A stretch of 16,610 nucleotides of DNA from QHYU01 sp041493955 (GTDB lineage Bacteria > Acidobacteriota > Terriglobia > Acidiferrales > UBA7541), in assembly GCA_041493955.1 (NCBI GenBank), contig JBGPZW010000073.1, forward strand, positions 1 through 16,610, in the 5' to 3' direction. Both the position numbers and the translations under genes were made by a program. Numbering within the stretch: the first letter of the stretch is position 1; every line of letters starts with the position of its first letter. The notes under the pieces were generated by a model, which did not search any database, was not told where the DNA came from, and saw nothing but the letters and a program-made list of their open reading frames with translations. This document shows positions 7,186-14,207 of this stretch, one piece after another.

Positions 7186-8442
7186 CTACTCGTAACGCAG
7201 GGCCTCGACCGGGTCGAGGCGCGCGGCCTTGATGGCAGGATACATCCCGAAGAATAAGCCGACACCCATTGAAATCCCAATGCCCAGCACGATGGCCCAC
7301 AGCGGCACGGCCGAGGGCAGCTTCGGAAGCAGAGTGTTAATGAGCAGGCTGATGCTGACGCCGAGCAGCACGCCGATCACGCCGCCCGCGCCGGTCAGCG
7401 TCATGGCTTCGGTGAGGAATTGCCAGATGACGTCGCGGCGGCGCGCGCCGATGGCCTTCCGCACGCCGATCTCCCGGGTGCGCTGGGTCACCGACATGAG
7501 CATGATGTTCATCACGCCCACGCCGCCGACCAGCAGCCCGATCGAGCTGATCACCGCAATCAGCAGGGCCACCGAGCCGGTGATCTGTCGGAACTCGTTG
7601 GCGATCTGCTCGGCGCTGGAGACGCCGAAGTTGTCCGGCTTGTCGTAGGGCACGTTCCGGCGGCGGCGCAGCACGCCGCGGACCTCGTCCTCGGCGGCCG
7701 CTTTCCGGCCGACATAGGCCAGCACGCCGATGAAGTGTTCATCGTCGCTTGGGTGGTGTTTGCGATAGGTGCGGTAGGGAACCTGGACTGTCTTGTCGGC
7801 CGACTCGTCCTTGAAGAATTGCCCCTTGCGCTTGGCCGCCATGCCGATCACTACATAGTTCACGCCGCCGACCAGGATAGACTTGTTCAGCGGGTCTTCG
7901 TCCGGGAAAAGCGCATTAGCCAGGTCGAAACCGATCACGGCGACATCGGCGCGATGCAGGTCCTCTGCGGCGGAGAAGAACCGGCCGCGGTCCATGTGCG
8001 TGCTGTAGACTTGTTCGGCTGCCGGAAGCGTACCCGCGTAGTCAACACCGGAGACTTCCTTGTTGCGGTAGCGCGCGGCGACCAGCCGCGGCTGAAAACT
8101 GAAGATGCGTGGGAAGACATCCGCCGTCACCGCCTTCACCGAGGGACACTGTTCCTGAATCGCGAGCGCATCCTCGAGGGTCAACGGTCTGCGTGTGCGC
8201 TCCTCTGCGGTCAGCCGGCCGGTGTGGATGCCCGGACTGAACTTGAAGACGAACAGTGTTTCGGTGCCGTAATCGTTGAGGAAGCCGCGCATGTCGCGGT
8301 CCAGTCCGACGAGTATGGAGGCCACGGAAATCACCGCGGTGACGCCGATGACCACGGCCAGTACGGTGAGGGAGGACTGCACCTTATGCTCGCGCAGGGT
8401 GGTCAGCGCCATCTTCGTGTTTTCGCCGAGATGAATCCGCAT
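7186..8442 (-). CDS. ABC transporter permease, MacB/FtsX type (second of a tandem pair)
   Basis: Inner-membrane protein of 418 residues with classic MacB-type layout: a helix near 24-46, a large periplasmic domain (about 48-285) and three C-terminal helices (about 290-315, 345-370 and 380-403). The cytoplasmic loop RTREIGVRKAIGARRRDV (321-338) and the closing YPAIKAARLDPVEALRYE (401-418) are family signatures; the loop couples to the ATPase. Members export macrolides, peptides or lipoproteins, or act in mechanotransmission; the substrate here cannot be told. The ATG at 8442 is preceded by GGAGG (8451-8455) at eight bases. It lies 18 bases after the stop of the paralogous upstream permease, so the two are surely cotranscribed. 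No ATP-binding subunit is encoded in the window. Confidence 0.9.
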   Translation of the reverse strand: MRIHLGENTKMALTTLREHKVQSSLTVLAVVIGVTAVISVASILVGLDRDMRGFLNDYGTETLFVFKFSPGIHTGRLTAEERTRRPLTLEDALAIQEQCPSVKAVTADVFPRIFSFQPRLVAARYRNKEVSGVDYAGTLPAAEQVYSTHMDRGRFFSAAEDLHRADVAVIGFDLANALFPDEDPLNKSILVGGVNYVVIGMAAKRKGQFFKDESADKTVQVPYRTYRKHHPSDDEHFIGVLAYVGRKAAAEDEVRGVLRRRRNVPYDKPDNFGVSSAEQIANEFRQITGSVALLIAVISSIGLLVGGVGVMNIMLMSVTQRTREIGVRKAIGARRRDVIWQFLTEAMTLTGAGGVIGVLLGVSISLLINTLLPKLPSAVPLWAIVLGIGISMGVGLFFGMYPAIKAARLDPVEALRYE

Positions 8443-8460
8443 CGCTTGCTCCTCCGTGCC

Positions 8461-9696
8461 TCAGAGTTCCGTGCGCATCGCTTCGATCGGGTCCAGGCGC
8501 GCCGCCTTCTGTGCCGGATAGATACCGAAAAACAACCCAACAGCCGTGGACACGACCAACGCGGTGATCACCGCCGAAACCGGCACGGTCATCGGCACCG
8601 AAGTCGTCGCGCCCACCAGACCCGAGATCAGGTAGGCAACGGTGACCCCAATGGCGCCACCCACCCCGGCCATCACCGAGGCCTCCATCAGAAACTGGAG
8701 CAGGATGTCGCGTCGTCGGGCGCCGAGCGATTTGCGGATGCCAATCTCACGGGTGCGCTCGGTGACACTGGCCAGCATGACGTTCATAATGACCACGCCC
8801 CCGATCACCAGAAAGACCGATACCACTCCCACCGCGCTGGCCGCAATCGCGCCGGTGATCTGGTGCCACAGGTCCAGGAGCGACGCGGCGTCGCGGATGC
8901 CGAAGGCGTCCTCCTCGTTGGGCTGCAGATGGCGGCGCGCGCGCATCAGTACCCGCGCCTCTTCCTGTGTCCGCGCCATCCACTCCGGACCGCGCGCCTG
9001 GACATTGATGGAGAGGCTGCGGTTGGTGCCGTAAATTTTCAGAAATGTCTGGACCGGGATGTATGCAAAAGCATCCTGCGACCGGCCCAACACCGTGCCG
9101 ATGGGCTTGGCTACACCCACGATCTGGAACGGCAGCCCGTCGATTTGGATGGTGCGCTCCAGTGGGTCAAGGGCCGGAAAGAGCTTGTCGGCAACCTCCG
9201 ACCCAATCAGCGTCACCATGGCGCGGTGCTCGTTATCGGACTCCGAGATGTAGCGGCCGACCGCCGGCTCCTCGACGTCCATCTCGCCGATGCTGGCGGT
9301 GACTCCGCGGACATCGATGTCATCCAGGGACTGCGTGCCCGCGCGCACCTTGGCGAGGTTACGCACCTCGACGCCCATGCGCCGCGGGAGTCTCAGGTTA
9401 TCCCGTAGAGCCTCATAGTCTTCCCAGGTGATGTTCTTATTCCGGCGCGTGGCTTTCACTAGTTGTTCGATCTCGGTGATCAGCGGGAAGCGGGCGATCA
9501 GGAAAACGTTGGAGCCCAGATTGGCCACGCGGTTGGCGATGTAGCGGTTCGTGCCTTCGATCAGCGCCACCACCACGATTAGCGTGGAAACCGACAGGAT
9601 GATGCCCAGCAGCATCAGAAACGAGCGCAGCTTATGCGCGCGCAGCGTCTCCAGCGCCACGGCGACCGGCTCGCGAATGGGCACACCCCGATTCAA
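8461..9696 (-). CDS. ABC transporter permease, MacB/FtsX type (first of a tandem pair)
   Basis: A 411-residue paralogue of the downstream permease with the same architecture: first helix about 25-47, periplasmic domain about 50-280, then helices about 285-310, 338-362 and 372-393. The signature loop RTREIGIRKSLGARRRDI is at 314-331 and the C-terminus reads YPAQKAARLDPIEAMRTEL. The periplasmic domains of the two paralogues differ clearly, so they may form a heterodimer (inference). The start is TTG at 9696, supported by GAGGG at 9701-9705; no ATG or better-placed start is seen nearby. A 135-base gap separates it from the thioredoxin-like gene upstream, enough for its own promoter although I cannot point to one. 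The partner ATPase must come from elsewhere in the genome. Confidence 0.9.
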   Translation of the reverse strand: MNRGVPIREPVAVALETLRAHKLRSFLMLLGIILSVSTLIVVVALIEGTNRYIANRVANLGSNVFLIARFPLITEIEQLVKATRRNKNITWEDYEALRDNLRLPRRMGVEVRNLAKVRAGTQSLDDIDVRGVTASIGEMDVEEPAVGRYISESDNEHRAMVTLIGSEVADKLFPALDPLERTIQIDGLPFQIVGVAKPIGTVLGRSQDAFAYIPVQTFLKIYGTNRSLSINVQARGPEWMARTQEEARVLMRARRHLQPNEEDAFGIRDAASLLDLWHQITGAIAASAVGVVSVFLVIGGVVIMNVMLASVTERTREIGIRKSLGARRRDILLQFLMEASVMAGVGGAIGVTVAYLISGLVGATTSVPMTVPVSAVITALVVSTAVGLFFGIYPAQKAARLDPIEAMRTEL

Positions 9697-9831
9697 AGTT
9701 CCCTCACCCTAAAGTTAGATACGCAGTGGCCAAACGGAAGGTTTCCCGCCCCGGCGAAAATTCGAGGAAGCTGTCAGCGATCATCACTCAGCCCTCCGCA
9801 TCCAGTGTGGTGGGAAAACATCGCGTGGGGG

Positions 9832-10377
9832 CTAGAGCTGGCCCTCGATGGCCTTTACCAGCTCGTCGTGATTCACCAGGCCGAGGATCGTTTTGACTTT
9901 CTTCCCGTCGCGGGAGATCAGCATGCTGGTGGGGAGTCCGATAAGCCCGCCGAACTTGTCGGCGATCTCGTCCGAGCCCAACAGGATGGGATAATTCATC
10001 GCCGTCGGCTGGCCGTTCACGTCGAAGCGCTCTTTGGTCACAAACGGCTCGACTGCTGTCTTGCCCTCGTCGTCCATGGCCACGCCCAGCACGGTGAACC
10101 CGCGCGGACCGTATTGCTGCTGGAACTCGATCAGCCATGGGATTTCGATCCGGCACGGCCCGCACCAGGTGGCCCAGAAATTCACCAGCACCACCTTGCC
10201 CTTGTACTGCGCCAGGTTGACCTCGTTGCCCTGGAGATCCTTGAGGACCACGTCCGGCGCAGCCGCCGTGGCCGCCTTGGCTGTGGGTCGGGCGCCCATG
10301 CGCATTTTGCTGTCGGCCCAGAACATCAGCGCCAACATCACTGCGAGCGTGACACCGATCAGAAGCGCCTTCTTCAT
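9832..10377 (-). CDS. TlpA/ResA-type membrane-anchored thioredoxin-like protein
   Basis: Predicted periplasmic thiol-disulfide oxidoreductase of 181 residues, tethered by one N-terminal helix (about 4-21). The thioredoxin fold carries the WCGPC active site at 71-75 and the cis-proline segment GLPTS (147-151). The insertion between them is typical of TlpA/ResA proteins, which reduce apocytochrome c or other periplasmic thiols and receive electrons from CcdA. I chose the ATG at 10377 because GGGAG lies at 10387-10391 and the product begins with a standard MKKALLIG signal anchor. The frame is open 17 codons further, to 10428, but that would run into the end of ccdA and add a non-signal-like stretch. 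It lies 40 bases downstream of ccdA on the same strand, supporting a functional pair. Confidence 0.92.
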   Translation of the reverse strand: MKKALLIGVTLAVMLALMFWADSKMRMGARPTAKAATAAAPDVVLKDLQGNEVNLAQYKGKVVLVNFWATWCGPCRIEIPWLIEFQQQYGPRGFTVLGVAMDDEGKTAVEPFVTKERFDVNGQPTAMNYPILLGSDEIADKFGGLIGLPTSMLISRDGKKVKTILGLVNHDELVKAIEGQL

Positions 10378-10417
10378 GATTCCGGACTCCCTTTGCTGCC
10401 TAAGGTATATGAAGCCG

Positions 10418-11254
10418 CTACCATGCAAAACGATTCAGAAATGCCAGTTTACCGGAAAGCCAGGTCAGCCGATTGACGAACACCAGACCGCCCACGAACA
10501 GCAGCAACACGCCGCTGGAGATCTCGACCGCATGCAGGTGCCGCCGGAAGCGCTGATAGAAGTGCAGGAAACGGCTGATGCCCAGCGCGGTCAGCAAGAA
10601 CGGGATGGCGAGTCCGGCCGAATAGACTGCGAGCAGGAACACTCCGCGGGCGATGGTCTCGCTGGTGGCGGCAATGGCGAGCACGCCGGCCAGGATCGGC
10701 CCGATGCAGGGCGTCCAGCCGAATGCGAACGCGAAGCCCATCAGGAACCCGCTGGCAATGCCGGGGCTCCTACCCAGGTCGCGAAAATGCACGTCGCGGT
10801 TCAGCAAGCCCGTGAGAAACGGGCCCAGGAGAAAGATCAACGCCACCGAAACTACATGCGCGCGGCTGAAGCCGAGAATCAGGCCGAGCGCCAACAACGC
10901 GGCCCCGACCGCCAGGCCCACGCGAATGGAAATGTATTTTAGCCAGCCAACCAGGTGCAGGCCGAATAGCACGATCACGGCTCCGGCCAGGGGCGCAAGC
11001 ACGTTCCGGTTGTGCACCAGGAACCGGCCGACGGCGCTGGCCGAGGCGCCGAAGGCGGTGAATACCACCGAGAACCCCGCGACAAACGCCAGGGACGACC
11101 CCAGCAGGCTGCTGCGAGGCTGCTGGCCCTGCCGGAGCTGTTCCACGCCGATTCCCGACAGCATGGAGATATAGCCGGGGACCAGGGGCAACACGCACGG
11201 CGACAGAAACGACACCAGCCCGGCCAGGAACGCAGCGAGGATTCCTACTTCCAC
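10418..11254 (-). CDS. ccdA: CcdA-type cytochrome c biogenesis / thiol-reducing membrane protein with extra helices
   Basis: Polytopic inner-membrane protein of 278 residues carrying electrons from cytoplasmic thioredoxin to periplasmic thiol proteins. Two redox motifs mark the family: SPCVLPLVPGY (18-28, Cys20) and GWTPCIGPIL (179-188, Cys183). Typical CcdA has six helices and about 220-240 residues. This one has about 40-50 extra residues between helix three and the second cysteine motif (about 105-152), rich in Leu, Gly, Ala and Val, which could form one or two additional helices. The start is GTG at 11254, supported by AAGGA at 11262-11266, seven bases upstream. The TlpA-like gene follows 40 bases later, and a DsbD-alpha protein lies further along the same strand. 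The gene follows a palindrome-rich leader. Confidence 0.93.
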   Translation of the reverse strand: MEVGILAAFLAGLVSFLSPCVLPLVPGYISMLSGIGVEQLRQGQQPRSSLLGSSLAFVAGFSVVFTAFGASASAVGRFLVHNRNVLAPLAGAVIVLFGLHLVGWLKYISIRVGLAVGAALLALGLILGFSRAHVVSVALIFLLGPFLTGLLNRDVHFRDLGRSPGIASGFLMGFAFAFGWTPCIGPILAGVLAIAATSETIARGVFLLAVYSAGLAIPFLLTALGISRFLHFYQRFRRHLHAVEISSGVLLLFVGGLVFVNRLTWLSGKLAFLNRFAW

Positions 11255-11637
11255 GAAGTCTTCCTTCTGAGCAGCTCCTACTTGGATGCCTGGTACGCCG
11301 CAAAGGCTTTGCGTCAGCTGTCCATTCTCCCATATTCGACTCGCTCGCGCAGCTTCGGTGAGCGCCGGGAGAATAAGTCCCGCTACCCCGTCGGACGGAG
11401 AGCCCCGTCAGCTTTCCATGCAGGATAAGCACGCCAGGTGCAACAAGAACCATGCGCCGCAACGGCAGTCGACGTAACGTCGCATAGGCCCCCGCCTCTG
11501 CCAAGTCATTCAAGAGTGACCTCTTGCAGCCACTCCCCATTGCGCCGGCGAACGGCATACCAGGTGCCATTCCACGAGCGTGTGCGGTTTTCCTTTCACG
11601 CGGCTGGGCAAGGAGGGGGACCGCCCGGGAGGCGAGC
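11255..11637. other. Divergent intergenic region between ccdA and the phospholipid operon
   Basis: This 383-base stretch contains no gene I can support; the frames across it give Arg/Ser/Pro-rich translations without family features. It is rich in short perfect inverted repeats. Besides the cluster at 11299-11409, there are CGACG-TAA-CGTCG at 11470-11482 and CAAGAG-TGAC-CTCTTG at 11511-11526. The latter two are nearer the plus-strand operon and could be operators or hairpins. No tRNA-like cloverleaf was found. Confidence 0.5.
11299..11409 (-). promoter_or_regulatory. Possible structured leader upstream of ccdA with alternative hairpins
   Basis: Perfect inverted repeats cluster here. CGCAAAGGCTTTGCG is at 11299-11313. 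ATTCTCCC (11324-11331) pairs with GGGAGAAT (11367-11374), enclosing CGCTC (11342-11346) paired with GAGCG (11360-11364). CGGGA (11366-11370) can instead pair with TCCCG (11378-11382), which excludes the larger stem. GACGG (11394-11398) pairs with CCGTC (11405-11409), competing with CCGT-CGG-ACGG at 11388-11398. Mutually exclusive stems are what an attenuator or riboswitch would show. The strand is inferred from nearness to ccdA, and I recognise no known class. Confidence 0.35.
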
Positions 11638-12345
11638 ATGACACCGAACCAGATTACAACGCTGCGCGTGGCGCTGGCGTTTGCTGCCGTGGCGCTTTTC
11701 GGCCACCGCGCCTGGGCGAACCTCACCGCGCTCGCGTTGATCGTCCTAGCCATCGCACTGGATGCCGTGGACGGCTACCTAGCACGGCGGAAGAACCTCG
11801 CCACGCCGCTCGGGGCGCAACTCGATATCCTGGGCGACCGCATAATTGAAAATCTCTTCTTCACTTTTTTTGCGGTCACTGGCCTGGTCTCCCTCTGGGT
11901 GCCCGTGGTGTTTTTTGTGCGCGGGACGCTGACCGATTTCATTCGCAGCCTCGCCGCCCGCTCCGGGCGAGTCGGTTTTGGAAAGAACGGGATGCTCGAA
12001 ACCTGGTGGGGCCGCGCGCTGGTGGCCTCGCGCAGCAGCCGAGCCGCCTACGCCGTGCTGAAGTGCACTTGCTTCTGCTGGCTCGGTCTGGAATTGACCT
12101 GGGCGCGCGGCGGGGCCGCCGCCCTGGGTCTCACATCAGGCTCTGGAGACGCGCTGCTTCAATTCGGCGCGCAGATCCTGGTCGGCGCGACGGTAGCGTA
12201 TTGCCTAGTGCGGGCGCTGCCGGTGGTCTGGGAGGGGCAGCACTACCTGGTTGCGCTCGCTCACCCCGCCCCGCGCCCCGCCAGAGCGCCGGCGCGAATC
12301 CGCCTTCCGCAGCCTCGCGAAGCCCGGGTGGGATCGGTCCCCTGA
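11638..12345 (+). CDS. CDP-alcohol phosphatidyltransferase family protein
   Basis: Integral membrane enzyme of 235 residues that displaces CMP from a CDP-alcohol, usually CDP-diacylglycerol, with a second alcohol. The complete family motif D-x2-D-G-x2-A-R-x8-G-x3-D-x3-D is present: Asp42, Asp45, Gly46, Ala49, Arg50, Gly59, Asp63 and Asp67, the metal and CDP-binding site. Several further hydrophobic helices follow, then a basic, proline-rich tail (about 212-235). The acceptor (glycerol-3-phosphate, inositol phosphate or another) cannot be read from the motif. The start ATG at 11638 has a strong GGGAGG at 11627-11632; the frame is open further upstream, but that part is not family-like. It is the first gene of a three-gene operon with a phosphatase 16 bases downstream, which suggests the product is a phosphorylated lipid that is then dephosphorylated. 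Confidence 0.88.
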   Translation: MTPNQITTLRVALAFAAVALFGHRAWANLTALALIVLAIALDAVDGYLARRKNLATPLGAQLDILGDRIIENLFFTFFAVTGLVSLWVPVVFFVRGTLTDFIRSLAARSGRVGFGKNGMLETWWGRALVASRSSRAAYAVLKCTCFCWLGLELTWARGGAAALGLTSGSGDALLQFGAQILVGATVAYCLVRALPVVWEGQHYLVALAHPAPRPARAPARIRLPQPREARVGSVP

Positions 12346-12361
12346 GGGGAGTCGCACGACC

Positions 12362-13117
12362 ATGATCATCGCGGCATTCTTTGATCTCGACGGCACGCTG
12401 CTTGGCCCGCCTTCGCTCGAGCGGCGATTCCTGCGCTATATGCGCTGGCGGGGCGAGCTCACCGCTGCGCATGGAGCGCAATGGCTGCTCGAATTCTCGC
12501 GGAGGGTTTGGAGCGACCCGTTCGGTGCCGCGCACGGCAACAAAGCGCACCTCGCCGGTGTGCGCGCGGCCACCATCGAAACATTCCGGGCCTCACTCTC
12601 CCGCCATCCCTTGGCATTCTTTCCGGAGGCGCTCGTGCGCCAGGAATGGCACAGGGCGCAGGGACACAAGGTCTTCCTGGTGAGTGGGACCTTGCAATTG
12701 CTCGCGGAAGTGGTTTGCCTTCAACTGCCGGTCGAGGTGACGCCGTGCGCCACCGAACTCGAAATCGTCCAGGGCCGCTGGACCGGCAAAGTGCTGGGCG
12801 AACCCGTCTGCGGGCCGGGGAAAGCCCACGTAGTAGCTCGCCTGGCTTCCGCCCAGAGGCTCGATCTGGGCAGCAGCTTTGTCTACGGCAACAGTTGGGG
12901 TGACCGCTCGATGCTCGAATCCGTCGGCCACCCGGCCGCCGTTAATCCCTCTGCGCTGCTCGAGCGCCTGGCTCACCAGCGAGGCTGGCCGATTGTGCGC
13001 TGGCGGGGAAAACAGTTGCCCCAGGCGCACGGTGGCGCTAAGGCGGAGACTCCCAGGCCCAGCCAGGAAGAATTCCAATCCTGTTCAAAGCGATGTGATC
13101 TCTGGATCGGAGAGTGA
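12362..13117 (+). CDS. HAD superfamily IB phosphatase (SerB-like)
   Basis: Predicted cytoplasmic phosphomonoesterase of 251 residues. All four HAD motifs are visible: FFDLDGTLL with Asp8 nucleophile and Asp10; VSGT with Ser108; Lys154 in GPGKAH; and GNSWGDRSML with Asp181. A helical cap between motifs I and II fits subfamily IB, which includes phosphoserine phosphatase-like proteins and lipid-phosphate phosphatases. The start is ATG at 12362, with GGGGAG ten bases upstream (12346-12351). The frame extends further 5' but overlaps the upstream gene and lacks family similarity there. Its place between a CDP-alcohol transferase and a PAP2-type enzyme suggests it removes a phosphate from a phospholipid intermediate, such as a phosphatidylglycerol-phosphate or phosphatidylinositol-phosphate type product. 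That is inference; a soluble substrate is possible. Confidence 0.88.
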   Translation: MIIAAFFDLDGTLLGPPSLERRFLRYMRWRGELTAAHGAQWLLEFSRRVWSDPFGAAHGNKAHLAGVRAATIETFRASLSRHPLAFFPEALVRQEWHRAQGHKVFLVSGTLQLLAEVVCLQLPVEVTPCATELEIVQGRWTGKVLGEPVCGPGKAHVVARLASAQRLDLGSSFVYGNSWGDRSMLESVGHPAAVNPSALLERLAHQRGWPIVRWRGKQLPQAHGGAKAETPRPSQEEFQSCSKRCDLWIGE

Positions 13118-13120
13118 CCC

Positions 13121-14176
13121 GTGAAACCGGCGCACAAGATGGACACGCTGGAGCGCTCCGAAGTGACGATGTTTCTGCCGTGGCGCGGCCCCGCACCTTA
13201 CCCCGCGTGTCATAGCCGGGCCATCGGGTGCTACCTGGCAGCCGCCCTGACGTGGTTGCGCGAAGCCGGCGCGGTCTGCGGAGCATTTGAGTGGGTGGCG
13301 CTGGGCTATCTGGGCGTCTCGGGCGCCTTGATCGCCATTTTTCAGAGCCATCTGCCCAGGGCGTGGGGCTATCTGGCGGTGCAAACAGGCGTTGCCATGT
13401 TGATCCTCGCGCTCAGCCGGGCGGCAGGTATTTCCGCTGCGCGAGTTGCCGGGGACGGGAGGCCTGCGAGGGCAATCACTTTCCTGCGGAATTGGTATCC
13501 TCAGGCATTCTTCCTCTTCTGCTTTGAAGAACTGCACTATCTGGTGCATCTGATCTTCCCTGCGTGGTTTGACCGCTGGCTGATTGCATTTGATCACTGG
13601 CTGGTAGGCCTGCACCCCACGGTGTGGCTCGAACAGTTTGCCTGCCCCGCGCTCAACGAATTCATGCAAATGGCCTATATCACTTATTTCTTCTACCTGA
13701 CGATCCTGGGAGCCATCCTGTACAAGCGAGATGAGCAGTGCGCCTTCTGGGCGGTCATGACGTGTTCGAGTGCGGCCTACTCGATCGGCTACGTGATCTC
13801 CATCCTGTTTCCCATTGAGAGTCCCTACCATTCGCTGGCCGCGTTGCAGCGGGTCGAGCTAGCCGGCGGGTTCTTCACCTCGTTGATCGGGCTAGTCGAG
13901 CGGTTCGGCCGGGTCCACGGCGCCGCGTTTCCCTCGGCGCACGTCTCGGGATCCTTCGTCGCGTTGCTGGGTGCGTGGCGCTATCGGCGCTGGCTTTTCT
14001 ATGTTTTCCTGCCGTTCTTTGTGGTCATGCTGGTGTCTACGGTCTATGGGCGCTACCACTACATCGCCGATGTGCTCGGGGGCCTGGTGGTCGGCGGGGT
14101 CGGTTTCTGGCTGGGTCACCGCTTGATGCGGCTCCGCGGCGCCTGCCCCGCCGCACCCTTCCGCGCGGCGCTGTAG
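13121..14176 (+). CDS. PAP2 superfamily membrane enzyme, Aur1/inositol-phosphotransferase-like
   Basis: Integral membrane protein of 351 residues with about six or more hydrophobic helices. The C-terminal half holds two of the three phosphatidic acid phosphatase motifs: FPSAHVSG at 270-277 (His274) and GRYHYIAD at 310-317 (Arg311, His313, Asp317), the catalytic His-Asp set. The first motif, K-x6-RP, is not seen. A central segment with FMQMAYITYFFYL (181-193) and the absence of motif one point to the PAP2_3 branch, which contains the yeast Aur1/Ipt1-like phosphotransferases that move a phospho-head group between lipids. It could therefore be a lipid phosphatase or a head-group transferase. The GTG at 13121, three bases after the phosphatase stop, is backed by GGAG at 13109-13112. 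It is the last gene of the operon and is followed at once by a convergent amidase gene. Confidence 0.87.
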   Translation: MKPAHKMDTLERSEVTMFLPWRGPAPYPACHSRAIGCYLAAALTWLREAGAVCGAFEWVALGYLGVSGALIAIFQSHLPRAWGYLAVQTGVAMLILALSRAAGISAARVAGDGRPARAITFLRNWYPQAFFLFCFEELHYLVHLIFPAWFDRWLIAFDHWLVGLHPTVWLEQFACPALNEFMQMAYITYFFYLTILGAILYKRDEQCAFWAVMTCSSAAYSIGYVISILFPIESPYHSLAALQRVELAGGFFTSLIGLVERFGRVHGAAFPSAHVSGSFVALLGAWRYRRWLFYVFLPFFVVMLVSTVYGRYHYIADVLGGLVVGGVGFWLGHRLMRLRGACPAAPFRAAL

Positions 14177-14207
14177 GGCGCTGCTTTCTGCGCTCCCGCT
14201 GCTTCGA

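Noticed and set aside
7420..9408. Plus-strand open frame of 662 codons antisense to both permeases
   Set aside because: The translation is His/Asp/Arg-rich with no family features, and it runs across two clear genes and their gap. High GC at third codon positions keeps antisense frames open.
10378..10428. Longer TlpA-like protein starting at 10428
   Set aside because: The added 17 residues precede a normal signal anchor, overlap the end of ccdA, and the internal ATG at 10377 has the only good Shine-Dalgarno.
11296..11316. GACGCAAAGCC on the minus strand, resembling part of the c-di-GMP-I (GEMM) riboswitch core
   Set aside because: The first half of that riboswitch (a GGCAAACC-type segment) is absent upstream and the expected downstream stem does not fit. 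The match is better explained by the local palindrome CGCAAAGGCTTTGCG.
10770..11753. Minus-strand frame of 327 codons spanning the ccdA/phospholipid gap
   Set aside because: It overlaps ccdA in another frame and the start of the CDP-alcohol transferase on the other strand; the translation is Arg/Gly/Pro-rich.
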